Origin: Coleofasciculaceae cyanobacterium
Lineage (GTDB): Bacteria; Cyanobacteriota; Cyanobacteriia; Cyanobacteriales; Xenococcaceae
Reading direction: 5' to 3'
Assembly (NCBI GenBank): GCA_036703275.1
Contig: DATNPK010000096.1
Location: 124,001 to 188,000, forward strand
DNA length: 64,000 bases
In this document: piece by piece, positions 8,631-17,778 of the stretch
Layout: the number at the start of each line of letters is the position of its first letter
How positions within the stretch are numbered: the first letter of the stretch is position 1
Notes under the pieces: model-generated
Told to the model about the DNA's origin: nothing
The model's input: the letters and a program-made list of their open reading frames with translations, nothing else
Databases searched by the model: none
Program-made: the position numbers and the translations under genes

Positions 8631-9725
8631 GTGGGGAGTATAAAAATTGCAATTGTTGGTGTAGGAAACTGTTCTAGTTCACTCATCCAAGGAATTGAAT
8701 ATTATCGAGATAAACAAGCAGAAGATGCTATTGGCTTAATGCACTGGGATATCGGAGGCTACAAACCTTACGATCTTGAAGTAGTTGCTGCTTTTGATAT
8801 CGATCAACGTAAAGTAGGAAAAGATGTTGCCGAGGCGATCTTTGCTCCTCCTAACTGTACGACAGTTTTTTGCGAAAATGTTCCCCAAACTGGGGTAAAG
8901 GTAGAAATGGGGGCAGTATTAGACGGGGTTGCAGCCCACATGAACGGCGCTGATGAAAAATATACTTTTATAGTTAGCGATCGCCCAGAACAATCCAAGG
9001 CAGATATTGTTAATAGTCTTAAGCAATCTGGGGCAGAAGTTTTAGTTAATTATCTTCCTGTAGGCTCACAAGAAGCTGTAGAATTTTATGCCGAATGCGC
9101 CCTTGATGCAGGAATAGCTTTTGTTAACTGTATTCCCGTATTTATAGCCAGCAAGCCACTATGGGCAGACAAGTTTAAACATCATAATATTCCGATTATT
9201 GGCGATGACATTAAATCTCAGTTTGGTGCCACCATTACCCATCGTACTCTAGTAGATCTTTGCAAAAAGCGAGGAGTCAAGGTTGAGCGTACCTATCAGT
9301 TAAATACTGGTGGTAATACTGATTTCCGCAATATGCTTGATCGCTCTCGTTTAGATTCTAAAAAAGAGTCGAAAACCGAAGCCGTACAGGGCGTAATTGC
9401 TAAACGTCTGGAATACGAAAATATTCATGTTGGCCCTAGTGATTATGTACCTTGGCAAAAAGACAATAAAGTTGCTTTCATCCGCATTGAGGGCAAGTTA
9501 TTCGGCGATGTACCGATGAATTTAGAGATGAGACTCTCAGTCGAAGACTCTCCTAACTCGGCAGGGGTAGTTATTGATGCGATTCGTTGCTGTAAATTGG
9601 GCTTAGATCGGGGTATTGGTGGTGTCTTAACCGCACCTTCTGCTTACTTTATGAAGCATCCACCCGAGCAGTTTACTGATGATGAAGCTTACCAAATGAC
9701 TGAGGCATTTATTGCTGAGCAGTAA
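8631..9725 (+). CDS. Inositol-3-phosphate synthase family protein
   Basis: This is a 364-residue protein with an N-terminal NAD-binding motif [13 protein letters not shown] (about 6-18). It has the family blocks [42 protein letters not shown] and [13 protein letters not shown]. These define the short prokaryotic INO1 type, which converts glucose-6-phosphate to inositol-3-phosphate. The start is GTG at 8631 with a strong GGAGGAAGG site at 8616-8624. The gene is divergent from FAAL with a 74-bp gap, so the two probably share a promoter region. Inositol may feed phosphatidylinositol or compatible-solute synthesis, but that is inference. Confidence 0.9.
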   Translation: MGSIKIAIVGVGNCSSSLIQGIEYYRDKQAEDAIGLMHWDIGGYKPYDLEVVAAFDIDQRKVGKDVAEAIFAPPNCTTVFCENVPQTGVKVEMGAVLDGVAAHMNGADEKYTFIVSDRPEQSKADIVNSLKQSGAEVLVNYLPVGSQEAVEFYAECALDAGIAFVNCIPVFIASKPLWADKFKHHNIPIIGDDIKSQFGATITHRTLVDLCKKRGVKVERTYQLNTGGNTDFRNMLDRSRLDSKKESKTEAVQGVIAKRLEYENIHVGPSDYVPWQKDNKVAFIRIEGKLFGDVPMNLEMRLSVEDSPNSAGVVIDAIRCCKLGLDRGIGGVLTAPSAYFMKHPPEQFTDDEAYQMTEAFIAEQ

Positions 9726-9804
9726 TCTTCATCAAAATTAAGGAGCGATTTAAATTCAGAAGTTAGAATTCCTTTTGTTGGTTGCTCTAGCTTCTTTTGT
9801 TTTC

Positions 9805-9839
9805 AGGGCAAAAGTAGCTCCTGATTTAAATTTTGCCCT
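9805..9839 (+). terminator. Hairpin downstream of the inositol-phosphate synthase gene
   Basis: AGGGCAAAA (9805-9813) pairs perfectly with TTTTGCCCT (9831-9839) across a 17-nt loop, 80 bp after the stop codon. There is no T run after the stem, so termination is only a suggestion. Confidence 0.4.
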
Positions 9840-9948
9840 ACCAGCGCGATTGCTATTGCTTAAACCTTGTTTAATGACTAGCAAACTTGAGCCAAGTTCA
9901 TTTGCACTGAACGTATTGAAAGGTTATGATCTTGAATCTAAAAAGAAA

Positions 9949-9983
9949 ACAGTTAGCTGTTAGTCGAAGAACTAGCTAACTGT
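9949..9983. repeat. Duplicated-unit hairpin A, copy 1
   Basis: ACAGTTAGCT (9949-9958) pairs perfectly with AGCTAACTGT (9974-9983). A near-identical hairpin lies at 11339-11370, at the same relative position to the second copy of the small membrane protein gene. Confidence 0.7.
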
Positions 9984-10002
9984 AAAATCTAATTGTTATT
10001 GG

Positions 10003-10038
10003 AAAACTATTAAACTGCCAGGCTTAATAGTTTTTTTT
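10003..10038. terminator. Bidirectional terminator-like hairpin B, copy 1
   Basis: AAAACTATTAA (10003-10013) pairs perfectly with TTAATAGTTTT (10024-10034). The 10-nt loop is ACTGCCAGGC and the T run continues to 10038. On the minus strand the stem contains the stop codon of the small membrane protein gene and is followed by four T. It is duplicated at 11393-11426 with its loop reverse-complemented. Confidence 0.75.
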
Positions 10039-10128
10039 ATTGGCAAAATAAGCCATAGTTCCTATACCTACGGCTAATAAATAACCGACGATTAAAACTG
10101 CAATTAGAGCGATCGCGATTTGAAGCAC
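10024..10128 (-). CDS. Tiny single-helix membrane protein, copy 1 (diverged start)
   Basis: This is a 34-residue frame from GTG 10128. It is one hydrophobic helix, IALIAVLIVGYLLAVGIGT, followed by MAYFANKKNY. From the helix onward it is almost identical to the 35-residue protein at 11413-11520. Here the ATG and the ribosome site are gone: the start would be GTG with no visible Shine-Dalgarno. It may therefore be a decaying or silent copy. The size and layout resemble low-molecular-weight photosynthetic or respiratory subunits, but I do not recognise the family. Confidence 0.5.
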   Translation of the reverse strand: MLQIAIALIAVLIVGYLLAVGIGTMAYFANKKNY

Positions 10129-10616
10129 ACTTTTTTAAAATTACAAGCATAAATACCTGTACCGCACTCTCTGAGTGAGTTACAAGTTTATATTTATTAA
10201 ATAGTTTACTGACTTTACTATACCTATACGTCATCCTTAATACATATTAATAAACTTTATCTAACTTTCTTGTAACTTTTGCTAACTGTCAAAGTTGATA
10301 CATCAGGGTAAGGTTTATATAAGAGCAGATGAAAAGCTACAAACCTCACAGGGGTAGCAAGAGTCTCGCGATCCGCTTTTTAAGTGAGAGTCGGGTAGTG
10401 TGGGCAGTGTCCATCTTACTTCTCAAAAATTCCCTTAAGACAAAATGCGATCGCTCTTTCGTTGATAGTTTTTGTTAGAGCGATCCCGAAGGAATCTGTT
10501 TCGCAGGTCACTTTTGTAGGTTTAGTTAAGAACAGGCGATCGCTTGACCAATAACGGTTCTTTTCAGCGATCGCGCTACAAGTAACAGCCGCGATCGACA
10601 ATTGCTTGAGTTTTTT
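10129..10616. other. Non-coding patch with HIP1 clusters and palindromic repeats
   Basis: Three GCGATCGC sites and several near-copies lie between 10440 and 10600. The stretch near 10392-10419 (GGGTAGTGTGGGCAGTGTCC) resembles a GTGGGC-type intergenic repeat common in cyanobacteria. No convincing gene was found; short frames here are products of the repeats. Confidence 0.45.
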
Positions 10617-10709
10617 TCACTTACTACTGCTAATAGTTTCAAGGTTTTTAGGCAATGCTACAAGAATCTCCACATTAACAAATCCAGAGGGATCACGAGT
10701 CACAAAAGA
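10617..10709 (-). pseudogene. C-terminal remnant of a PIN-domain toxin
   Basis: A 30-codon frame reads SFVTRDPSGFVNVEILVALP and then a polar tail before TGA at 10617-10619. The VTRD-x-x-GF pattern followed by a hydrophobic strand ending in a P-rich turn is typical of the end of PIN-domain type II toxins. It is preceded in frame by a TAG stop, with no upstream body of the protein. I infer a decayed toxin gene; a short chance match cannot be excluded. Confidence 0.4.
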
Positions 10710-10725
10710 CTAAATTTAATGACGT

Positions 10726-11148
10726 TTAGCAATTAATCAAAGTTAAAGCACTTTCTTTAACTTTTTCTCCATCAATCATTTGGTTTAACTCATCCTTATC
10801 ATGCCTACCTTCAAAAGCTTCTAGTGCTGCCCTTTCAATTGCCGCTTCCAAGGCTTCATCAATAGTTTCAATTAATTCATCTTCGCTAGCATAGTAACCA
10901 CCAAATTTACGTCTTTTATTAGTACGCTTAATTTCTCTCACTGAATTATTGATGGAAACATCCCACGATCTTGTAGTACGCTGTTCAGCTTGTTGTTTAA
11001 TCAAATGAACTAAGAGGATAACTGCATAACTATAAATTTTGTTGAGTTTATCCTCTTTAGACATTTCTTCTAATTCACCTACCAGTTCTAAAGCCTTGGT
11101 ATAATTTTCCTCTTCGATGTATTTTCTTAAAGTAATTAATTCTTCCAT
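10726..11148 (-). CDS. DUF29 family protein
   Basis: This is a 140-residue protein from ATG 11148 (MEELITLRKYIEEENYTKAL). The pattern GELEEMSKEDKLNKIYSYAVILLVHLIKQ followed by RTTRSWDVSI and KRRKFGGYY is that of cyanobacterial DUF29 proteins. They are soluble, helical, highly multiplied across genomes and of unknown function. An upstream frame extension of 16 residues has no support. The gene lies between the two copies of the duplicated small-protein unit. Its C-terminal half (about residues 95-140) is rich in Asp/Glu. Confidence 0.8.
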   Translation of the reverse strand: MEELITLRKYIEEENYTKALELVGELEEMSKEDKLNKIYSYAVILLVHLIKQQAEQRTTRSWDVSINNSVREIKRTNKRRKFGGYYASEDELIETIDEALEAAIERAALEAFEGRHDKDELNQMIDGEKVKESALTLINC

Positions 11149-11338
11149 AGTTAAATTTTTTTCTCTATATTTCTCAATATAGAGGATGGGAAACATTACG
11201 TACTTTATACTGGTGGCATGACTACTTTTCTTGCTAAACTCAACATTTTTTATAATGGGATCGCCTCAGTCACTTTTACAAATTTGTATACTAGCAAACT
11301 TTAATTTAAAAACTACTGTATAATATTAATCTGCAAAA

Positions 11339-11370
11339 ACAGCTAGCTAATTTTAAGACTAGCTAGCTGT
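11339..11370. repeat. Duplicated-unit hairpin A, copy 2
   Basis: ACAGCTAGCT (11339-11348) pairs perfectly with AGCTAGCTGT (11361-11370). Compared with copy 1 at 9949-9983, both arms carry the compensatory change T to C / A to G, so pairing is preserved. Confidence 0.7.
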
Positions 11371-11392
11371 AAATCACTTTTATCTTGTTATG

Positions 11393-11426
11393 AAACTATT
11401 AAGCCTGGCAGTTTAATAGTTTTTTT
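11393..11426. terminator. Bidirectional terminator-like hairpin B, copy 2 (loop inverted)
   Basis: AAACTATTAA (11393-11402) pairs with TTAATAGTTT (11413-11422), with a T run to 11426. The loop is GCCTGGCAGT, the exact reverse complement of the loop of copy 1 (ACTGCCAGGC). Confidence 0.75.
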
Positions 11427-11520
11427 CGTTGGCAAAATAAGCAATTGTTCCTATACCTACGGCTAATAAATAACCGACGATTAAAACTGCAATTAGAGCG
11501 ATCGCTGGTGAAGACATCAT
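11413..11520 (-). CDS. Tiny single-helix membrane protein, copy 2
   Basis: This is a 35-residue protein, MMSSPAIALIAVLIVGYLLA followed by a Gly-rich end of the helix and IAYFANEKNY. A GAGG ribosome site lies a few bases before the double ATG. It is one transmembrane helix with a short charged C-terminus, the build of small photosystem, cytochrome b6f or NDH subunits. I cannot match it to any named one. Its stop codon sits inside hairpin B. A near-identical copy lies 1.4 kb away, on the other side of the DUF29 gene. Confidence 0.65.
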   Translation of the reverse strand: MMSSPAIALIAVLIVGYLLAVGIGTIAYFANEKNY

Positions 11521-12025
11521 ATATCTAACCTCTTTCTATGTTTGCACACATAACCTAACAGTAATGTCAATAATGTTCAACAATTATTAACGATCCCTGT
11601 AAATTGTTACAAATGTTTATGAAAAACTCAGGCTGGATGTATGCAAAATCTGCATAACTATTAATAGTAATATTGTTTGCAGTTAAATATTTTTAAACTT
11701 CATAGAGCGTCTAAAAATTAGAAGTTGATTATGAGAAAACTAGAATCGCTCGACTCAATTATGAAAGAGAATTAGAGAATTATTTTAACCCGCAACCGAA
11801 CAAGCGATCGCCCAAATAATTGAACAGATGAGAATTAATCGAGCCGAGCAACTATATCTAGCTCATATTCATAATTCAAACCAAATTAAAACTAATCAAG
11901 ACAATTAACTTCAGGCAGATATAACAGGCGGTTATTAAATGTAGATAAAAAGAACACTCTTTATGGGGTCGAGAAACTATACAATTAATCGCTAGCAGTA
12001 TAAGTTAGGCAAGAGACATAGTAAT
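11521..12025. other. Intergenic region upstream of carB, with a possible gene remnant
   Basis: The plus-strand frame at about 11793-11908 reads TEQAIAQIIEQMRINRAEQL and continues to a TAA stop. It lacks a start and looks like the end of a decayed helical protein. The rest is AT-rich and should contain the carB promoter; no clear motif was identified. Confidence 0.35.
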
Positions 12026-15000
12026 ATGCCCCGTCGCGAAGATCTCCATAAAATCTTACTTCTTGGTTCCGGCCCGATTGTCATTGGGCAAGCTTGTGAA
12101 TTTGACTATTCTGGAACACAAGCCTGTAAAGCTCTACGAGAAGAGGGATATGAGGTAGTTTTGGTCAATTCCAATCCCGCTTCAATCATGACCGATCCAG
12201 AAATGGCAAATCGTACTTATATCGAACCCTTGACCCCAGAAATGGTGGAAAAAGTAATTGCTAAAGAAAAGCCAGATGCGCTGTTGCCAACCATGGGCGG
12301 ACAAACAGCCTTAAATATTGCGGTATCGCTGGCAAAGAGTGGAGTTTTAGATAAATATGGCGTTGAGCTGATTGGGGCAAAATTACCAGCGATTGAAAAA
12401 GCCGAAGATCGCCTGTTATTTAAACAGGCAATGGAAAAAATTGGTGTGCCGATGTGTCCTTCGGGCATTGCCAACAACCTGGAAGAAGCTAAAGCGATCG
12501 CGCTGGAAATTGGGAGCTATCCGCTAATTATTCGTCCTGCTTTCACCTTGGGCGGTACGGGAGGCGGTATCGCTTACAATCAAGAAGAATATGAGGAGAT
12601 TTCCGCAGCAGGGATCGATGCTTCTCCCGTCAGTCAGATTTTAGTAGATAAGTCTTTGCTGGGTTGGAAAGAGTATGAGCTAGAAGTAATGCGAGACTTG
12701 GCAGATAACGTGGTGATTATCTGTTCCATTGAAAATATCGATCCGATGGGTATACACACTGGGGATTCGATTACCGTCGCTCCTGCTCAAACCCTAACAG
12801 ATAAAGAGTATCAGCGTTTGCGGGACTATTCCCTAGCAATTATTCGCGAGATTGGGGTAGAAACAGGAGGGTCTAATATCCAGTTTGCGATTAACCCAAT
12901 TGATGGGAAAGTAATTGTAATTGAAATGAACCCCCGCGTATCCCGTTCTTCGGCATTGGCTTCTAAAGCGACGGGTTTTCCTATTGCTAAATTTGCTGCC
13001 AAGTTAGCGGTAGGCTATCGCCTCAATGAAATTTCTAACGATATTACCCAAAAAACTCCTGCTTCTTTTGAACCCACGATCGATTATGTGGTCACAAAAA
13101 TTCCTCGCTTTGCCTTTGAGAAATTTCCTGGAACCAAGCCGATCTTAACGACGCAGATGAAGTCAGTCGGGGAGGCGATGGCAATCGGCAGAACCTTTAA
13201 CGAGTCTTTCCAAAAAGCCCTGAGATCTCTAGAAACTGGTCGCTATGGCTTTGGTTGCGATCGCCTAGAAATTCTCCCTTCAATTTCCCAAATACGCTCC
13301 AGTTTACGCATTCCCAATCCTGAGCGCATCTTTAGCGTTTATCAAGGCTTAAAGCTAGGTATGACCCCAGAAGAAATCCATGAGCTGACGGCAATAGATG
13401 TCTGGTTTTTAGATAAGATGCAAGAATTGCTTTTAACTGAGAAATATCTTAAAGGTACTAGTCTGCCAAAAATTTCTGCCGAACAAATGCGCTTCGTTAA
13501 ACAACAGGGATTTAGCGATCGCCAAATTGCCTTTGCAACTAAAACTACCGAAGACGAAGTACGGACATATCGTAAAGAATTAGGTATTTTGCCTGTATAT
13601 AAGCTGGTAGATACCTGCGCTGCGGAATTTGAAGCTTTTACTCCTTACTATTACTCTACCTACGAATCTGGCGAGTCAGAGATTGCTCCTTCAGATAAAT
13701 CTAAGGTGATGATCTTAGGTGGTGGACCTAACCGTATTGGACAAGGAATCGAGTTTGACTATTGCTGTTGTCACGCAGCCTATGCCCTTTCCGCAGTAGG
13801 ATACGAAACAATTATGGTTAACTCCAATCCTGAAACCGTATCTACCGATTACGATACTAGCGATCGCCTTTACTTTGAGCCTTTAACCAAAGAAGATGTC
13901 CTCAACATCATTGAAGTAGAAAACCCCAGCGGGATTATTGTCCAGTTTGGCGGACAAACTCCGTTAAAGCTGGCGGTGCCTTTGGAAAAATATTTAGCAG
14001 ATTTGCCCAATACTAAAATTTGGGGTACATCACCTGATTCCATTGATGCTGCCGAAGATCGCGAAAGATTTGAACAGATCTTACGCGAATTAGATATTAA
14101 GCAACCACCCAACGGTATTGCGCGTAGTTACGAAGAATCACTGAATATTGCTAACCGTATTTCTTATCCTGTGGTGGTTCGCCCTTCCTATGTTTTGGGA
14201 GGAAGAGCCATGGAAATTGTTTATTCTGATGCCGATCTCAAGCACTACATGACCTATGCAGTAGAAGCAGAACCCGATCATCCGATTCTAATCGATAAAT
14301 TTTTAGAAAATGCGATTGAAGTCGATGTTGATGCTTTATGTGACCATGGGGGAAAGGTGATTATTGGCGGGATCATGGAACATATTGAACAGGCAGGAAT
14401 ACATTCTGGCGACTCAGCCTGTTCTATTCCCTATAACTCTTTACCAGAATCGGCGATCGCGACTATTCGCGACTGGACCCAAAAGCTGGCGAAAACTTTA
14501 AAAGTAGTGGGGTTAATGAATATTCAGTATGCCGTGCAGGGAGAACAGGTATTTATTATTGAAGCTAATCCTCGCGCTTCTCGTACTGTTCCCTTTGTCT
14601 CTAAAGCCACTGGTGTTCCACTAGCAAAAATAGCATCTTTAGTAATGTCAGGAAAAAGTTTAGCGTCTTTGGGCGTAACGGGCGAAACTATACCAAAGCA
14701 TATTGCCGTCAAAGAAGCAGTATTGCCGTTTAATAAGTTTCCTAGTACTGATACCCTTTTGGGGCCTGAAATGCGCTCTACAGGAGAAGTGATGGGCATA
14801 GATACCGACTTTGGCAAAGCCTTCGCTAAAGCAGAAATTGGCGCAGGAGTAAACCTGGCTTTAAAAGGAACAGTATTCGTCTCGATGAACGAACGAGATA
14901 AAACAGCGATCGTGCCTGTAGTGCAGGACTTTATTGATTTAGGCTTTAAAATAGTTGCTACTGCGGGAACACAAAAAGCATTGCAAGCCAATGGCATCAA

Positions 15001-15259
15001 AGATGTAGATCTGGTGCTAAAACTACATGAAGGTCGCCCTCACGTTGTAGATTCGATTAAAAACCATCAGATTCAATTAATTATCAATACTCCTACGGGA
15101 GAAGAATCACAAACTGATGCCCAACTAATTAGAAGGATGGCACTAGACTATAAGTTGCCAATTATCACCACGATCGCAGGAGCAAAAGCTACAGTAGCTG
15201 CAATTCGCTCACTACAGTCAGAACCTTTGGAGGTAAAAGCGTTACAAGAGTATATTTAG
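12026..15259 (+). CDS. carB: Carbamoyl-phosphate synthase large subunit
   Basis: This is a full-length 1077-residue protein. It starts [20 protein letters not shown] and contains two homologous ATP-grasp halves. The second half restarts at about residue 560 with [20 protein letters not shown]. The C-terminal MGS-like allosteric domain begins at about residue 940 ([16 protein letters not shown]). It makes carbamoyl phosphate from bicarbonate, glutamine-derived ammonia and 2 ATP, for arginine and pyrimidine synthesis. The small subunit gene carA is not adjacent. The gene is followed by a perfect palindrome that probably terminates it. Confidence 0.97.
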   Translation: MPRREDLHKILLLGSGPIVIGQACEFDYSGTQACKALREEGYEVVLVNSNPASIMTDPEMANRTYIEPLTPEMVEKVIAKEKPDALLPTMGGQTALNIAVSLAKSGVLDKYGVELIGAKLPAIEKAEDRLLFKQAMEKIGVPMCPSGIANNLEEAKAIALEIGSYPLIIRPAFTLGGTGGGIAYNQEEYEEISAAGIDASPVSQILVDKSLLGWKEYELEVMRDLADNVVIICSIENIDPMGIHTGDSITVAPAQTLTDKEYQRLRDYSLAIIREIGVETGGSNIQFAINPIDGKVIVIEMNPRVSRSSALASKATGFPIAKFAAKLAVGYRLNEISNDITQKTPASFEPTIDYVVTKIPRFAFEKFPGTKPILTTQMKSVGEAMAIGRTFNESFQKALRSLETGRYGFGCDRLEILPSISQIRSSLRIPNPERIFSVYQGLKLGMTPEEIHELTAIDVWFLDKMQELLLTEKYLKGTSLPKISAEQMRFVKQQGFSDRQIAFATKTTEDEVRTYRKELGILPVYKLVDTCAAEFEAFTPYYYSTYESGESEIAPSDKSKVMILGGGPNRIGQGIEFDYCCCHAAYALSAVGYETIMVNSNPETVSTDYDTSDRLYFEPLTKEDVLNIIEVENPSGIIVQFGGQTPLKLAVPLEKYLADLPNTKIWGTSPDSIDAAEDRERFEQILRELDIKQPPNGIARSYEESLNIANRISYPVVVRPSYVLGGRAMEIVYSDADLKHYMTYAVEAEPDHPILIDKFLENAIEVDVDALCDHGGKVIIGGIMEHIEQAGIHSGDSACSIPYNSLPESAIATIRDWTQKLAKTLKVVGLMNIQYAVQGEQVFIIEANPRASRTVPFVSKATGVPLAKIASLVMSGKSLASLGVTGETIPKHIAVKEAVLPFNKFPSTDTLLGPEMRSTGEVMGIDTDFGKAFAKAEIGAGVNLALKGTVFVSMNERDKTAIVPVVQDFIDLGFKIVATAGTQKALQANGIKDVDLVLKLHEGRPHVVDSIKNHQIQLIINTPTGEESQTDAQLIRRMALDYKLPIITTIAGAKATVAAIRSLQSEPLEVKALQEYI

Positions 15260-15290
15260 GGATTGGGAATAATATGTAGCCAGTTAATTA

Positions 15291-15320
15291 AGTAAAGCTA
15301 AACGTACGTTTAGCTTTACT
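15291..15320. terminator. Perfect 30-bp palindrome after carB
   Basis: AGTAAAGCTAAACGT (15291-15305) is immediately followed by its exact reverse complement (15306-15320), centred on ACGT, 32 bp after the carB stop. It is a likely strong hairpin or terminator, but without a T run. A protein-binding or recombination site is an alternative. Confidence 0.55.
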
Positions 15321-15487
15321 TGCTTGTCTGCGATCGCTATTCATTAAATAAAAATGGCATTGAGCCTGTAAAAAATTTATCTTTTGATTTTATTACGACA
15401 ACATGAGTTCACGTCCTTGTAGACCCCGTCGCATTCCAGGGTAGAATACTGAATGTCTTAAAAACATATTAAAGAATATCAAGAATT

Positions 15488-16018
15488 ATGAAGCAGCAGG
15501 GAGTAGCAGTTTGGTTTACAGGGTTTAGTGGTGCAGGTAAAAGCACCATTGCTGAGGCACTTACGGATAAGTTGAAATCTAAAGGATATCAGTTAGAAGT
15601 TTTAGACGGCGACGAAATTAGAGAAAATTTGACCAAAGACCTTGGTTTTTCTAAAGAAGATAGAGATACTAATATTCGTCGCATCGGTTTTGTTGCCAAA
15701 CTATTAGTTCGTAACAAAATAATTGTACTAGTCCCTGTCATTAGTCCTTATCGCGCTATCAGAGAAGAAATGAGGGCAAACATCGGCAACTTTGTCGAAG
15801 TTTTTGTTAATGCTCCTTTATCAGTATGCGAAGAGCGAGATGTAAAAGGACTTTATAAACTGGTTAGAGCGGGAAAAATAAAACAATTTACTGGCATTGA
15901 CGACCCTTATGAGCCTCCCATAAATCCTGAAGTAGAATGTCGCACCGACCTCGAAGAATTATCTGAAAGTGTAGAAAAGATATTCAGCAAACTCAAAGAA
16001 TCAGGATATATTGCCTAA
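15488..16018 (+). CDS. cysC: Adenylyl-sulfate kinase
   Basis: This is a 176-residue protein with Walker A GFSGAGKS (about 13-20). The APS-kinase blocks LDGDEIRENL, TNIRRIGFVAKLL and SPYRAIREEMR follow, and a C-terminal part carries YEPP. It phosphorylates adenylyl sulfate to PAPS in the cytoplasm. PAPS serves sulfate assimilation and is the donor for sulfotransferases, two of which are encoded 12-18 kb away in the polysaccharide locus. The gene appears to be a single-gene unit. Confidence 0.95.
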   Translation: MKQQGVAVWFTGFSGAGKSTIAEALTDKLKSKGYQLEVLDGDEIRENLTKDLGFSKEDRDTNIRRIGFVAKLLVRNKIIVLVPVISPYRAIREEMRANIGNFVEVFVNAPLSVCEERDVKGLYKLVRAGKIKQFTGIDDPYEPPINPEVECRTDLEELSESVEKIFSKLKESGYIA

Positions 16019-16286
16019 ACTAAAAAATAGCTGCTCGATTTCGATAGCTGGATTTTGCGATCTGGCTCAAATCGACTTAACTTAAAATTGTTCCAAGTTA
16101 TTGGTATAGATAGCTAAAAAGCTGGACTTATATTTAGTAAGTTCGCTTGATAACAACATTTTAGGCAGATCCCACTTTAACCAACGCCAAAAAGTTACTT
16201 TAAGCAAAGTTTAACCAGCAAGAATTTACCCGAGATTTGAGTTTGATTATATTGTCAATGCAGTTTTTGGAATTTACACCTAATTT

Positions 16287-16766
16287 ATGAATGATCTAGT
16301 ATCTGACCCAGCCGATTGGCAATTTAAGGTCAATCAAATAGTTTACTTAGAACATCAGAGCAAAAAACTTTATGGTGAAGTAATTCAGCTAATTCCTAAT
16401 CGTAGACTATGCTGGTTTAGACCGAAGTGCTTGGTGGTATCTGCTGATTTTGACGTTACACAGCAGAATGATTACTCCTACAGTCAACGTACACAGACTC
16501 TTTTGAACTCAAGCCCAGTCGATTTGGAACAAAATGACTTTTACCATAGTTCAAATTTAAACCAAACTCAATTAATAGATCTACAATCAACTTCAGATTT
16601 ATTATGGCCTGTAATCCTATTTAGACCTGCTTTCGATACCGAAATTGTTTATTTCTTAGCGCAATTAAAGGATGATTTATATCCTTTAATTGAGAAAACC
16701 TTAAATCGACAACATTTAAATCAATTTGTTCAGCAAGTTTGGCAAGCTAACCAAGATAAGTTTTAA
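16287..16766 (+). CDS. Conserved cyanobacterial hypothetical protein
   Basis: This is a 159-residue soluble protein. The N-terminal part, WQFKVNQIVYLEHQSKKLYG then EVIQLIPNRRLCWFRPKCLV (residues 11-50), looks like a small beta domain. A polar linker follows (about 55-100). The helical C-terminal segment, from SDLLWPVILFRPAFDTEIVY onward, ends NQDKF. I recognise the pattern as cyanobacterial but no named domain or function. It has no membrane helix or signal peptide and stands alone. Confidence 0.6.
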   Translation: MNDLVSDPADWQFKVNQIVYLEHQSKKLYGEVIQLIPNRRLCWFRPKCLVVSADFDVTQQNDYSYSQRTQTLLNSSPVDLEQNDFYHSSNLNQTQLIDLQSTSDLLWPVILFRPAFDTEIVYFLAQLKDDLYPLIEKTLNRQHLNQFVQQVWQANQDKF

Positions 16767-17293
16767 AGATAACCAAAAAAATTTTTATTATTACTTGACT
16801 GTTTAATTGGTTTACCTCTTTGTTGTCCTAGTTCTTTACCTTTGTAGTTTAGCCTGAATAAAAGCCAAAACAATTACTCTAGCAATTTAGAGATTTAGAA
16901 ATTTAGTAAATTATAATACCAACTATTAGATAGAACTAAATCATAATGATTCTATAATGCCAGTCAAAAATAGCTTAATTGGTGTCAGCAAAAACTAAAA
17001 ATTCAGTAATTGCCCTGATCTAGAAAAGCTGTAAATTGACTATAAATGTAAGGTGTTTCTCATAGTTAAGGTGGAATGGAGTTTTTTAACGCACAGAGTA
17101 AGTCAAACAAATGTAAAGCATTTTACATATACCCCCAATTGACCAAGCTTTATGGCAAAGTTTAGTACTGCTTTATATCCTTATCAAGATTCCATAAAGT
17201 AGGTAGAAAAAAGTGGATGCACGTAAATTTACCGATTATTCTTGGGACATAAAAGTAATTTTTTAAGCAATATTTAAAGTGAGAAACAATAAA
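16767..17293. other. AT-rich intergenic region, nothing recognised
   Basis: No gene or structured RNA was identified. A short frame starting at 17096 is too short and unlike any known protein to call. Any promoter of the STAS gene should be here. Confidence 0.4.
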
Positions 17294-17635
17294 ATGAGCA
17301 GCACACAATTACGTACGCAGTTTACTACTTTCAGCCCAGAGGGATTTTTAAGCGCGGCAAATGCTTCAGAATTTCTCGAACGTTTGACGGCAGAAGTAAA
17401 ATCTTCAGTAAATTCCGCTTTACTCGTCAATATGGAAGCGGTAGAATTTATGGACAGTGCGGGATTAATGGCTTTAATTAAAGCGTTTCGTCTGGCTGAA
17501 AGCCTTGGACGTAGGTTTGGAATTTGCTCTCTTGCTCCTTCTGTACGCATCATGTTTGAGCTTACCCAATTAGACAAAGCTTTTGAAATTTTTGACACTC
17601 AAGATGCTTTTCAAGTAGCGCTTAATAGCAATTAA
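17294..17635 (+). CDS. STAS-domain anti-sigma factor antagonist-like protein
   Basis: This is a 113-residue protein from ATG 17294. It consists of one STAS domain, with the phosphorylation-loop motif MEAVEFMDSAGLMALIKA carrying the conserved Ser (residue 61 if counted from the GTG at 17279). Such SpoIIAA/RsbV-type proteins switch partners when an anti-sigma kinase phosphorylates this Ser. No kinase or phosphatase gene is adjacent, so the partner is unknown. The GTG at 17279 would add five residues. Confidence 0.85.
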   Translation: MSSTQLRTQFTTFSPEGFLSAANASEFLERLTAEVKSSVNSALLVNMEAVEFMDSAGLMALIKAFRLAESLGRRFGICSLAPSVRIMFELTQLDKAFEIFDTQDAFQVALNSN

Positions 17636-17778
17636 AAACCAAGATGAAGATTGTTACCTACTCTTAGAAGGCAGATAACGACTAAGTGGAGTCTCCAAGA
17701 TTGAACGGTTGTTAGTAATTTTTTAAAACTGCTTTCTCTGTTTAGGTTTTGTAGTTTGGCTTGAGCAATAGGGTCTAT

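Noticed and set aside
9755-9963. Open frame (about 70 codons) after AAGGAG at 9741-9746, with a hydrophobic beginning
   Set aside because: It would need an ATT or internal TTG start, runs through a perfect hairpin (9805-9839), and its sequence resembles no known protein; it is more likely the 3' untranslated region of the inositol synthase gene.
10321-10440. Possible tRNA or riboswitch in the structured-looking patch
   Set aside because: There is no tRNA T-loop motif or acceptor pairing, and no downstream coding start that a riboswitch could control; it resembles dispersed intergenic repeats.
17096-17185. Short frame beginning MEFFNAQSK after an AAGGTGGA sequence
   Set aside because: It is only 29 codons, with no membrane helix or family resemblance; a purine-rich stretch before an ATG is expected by chance.
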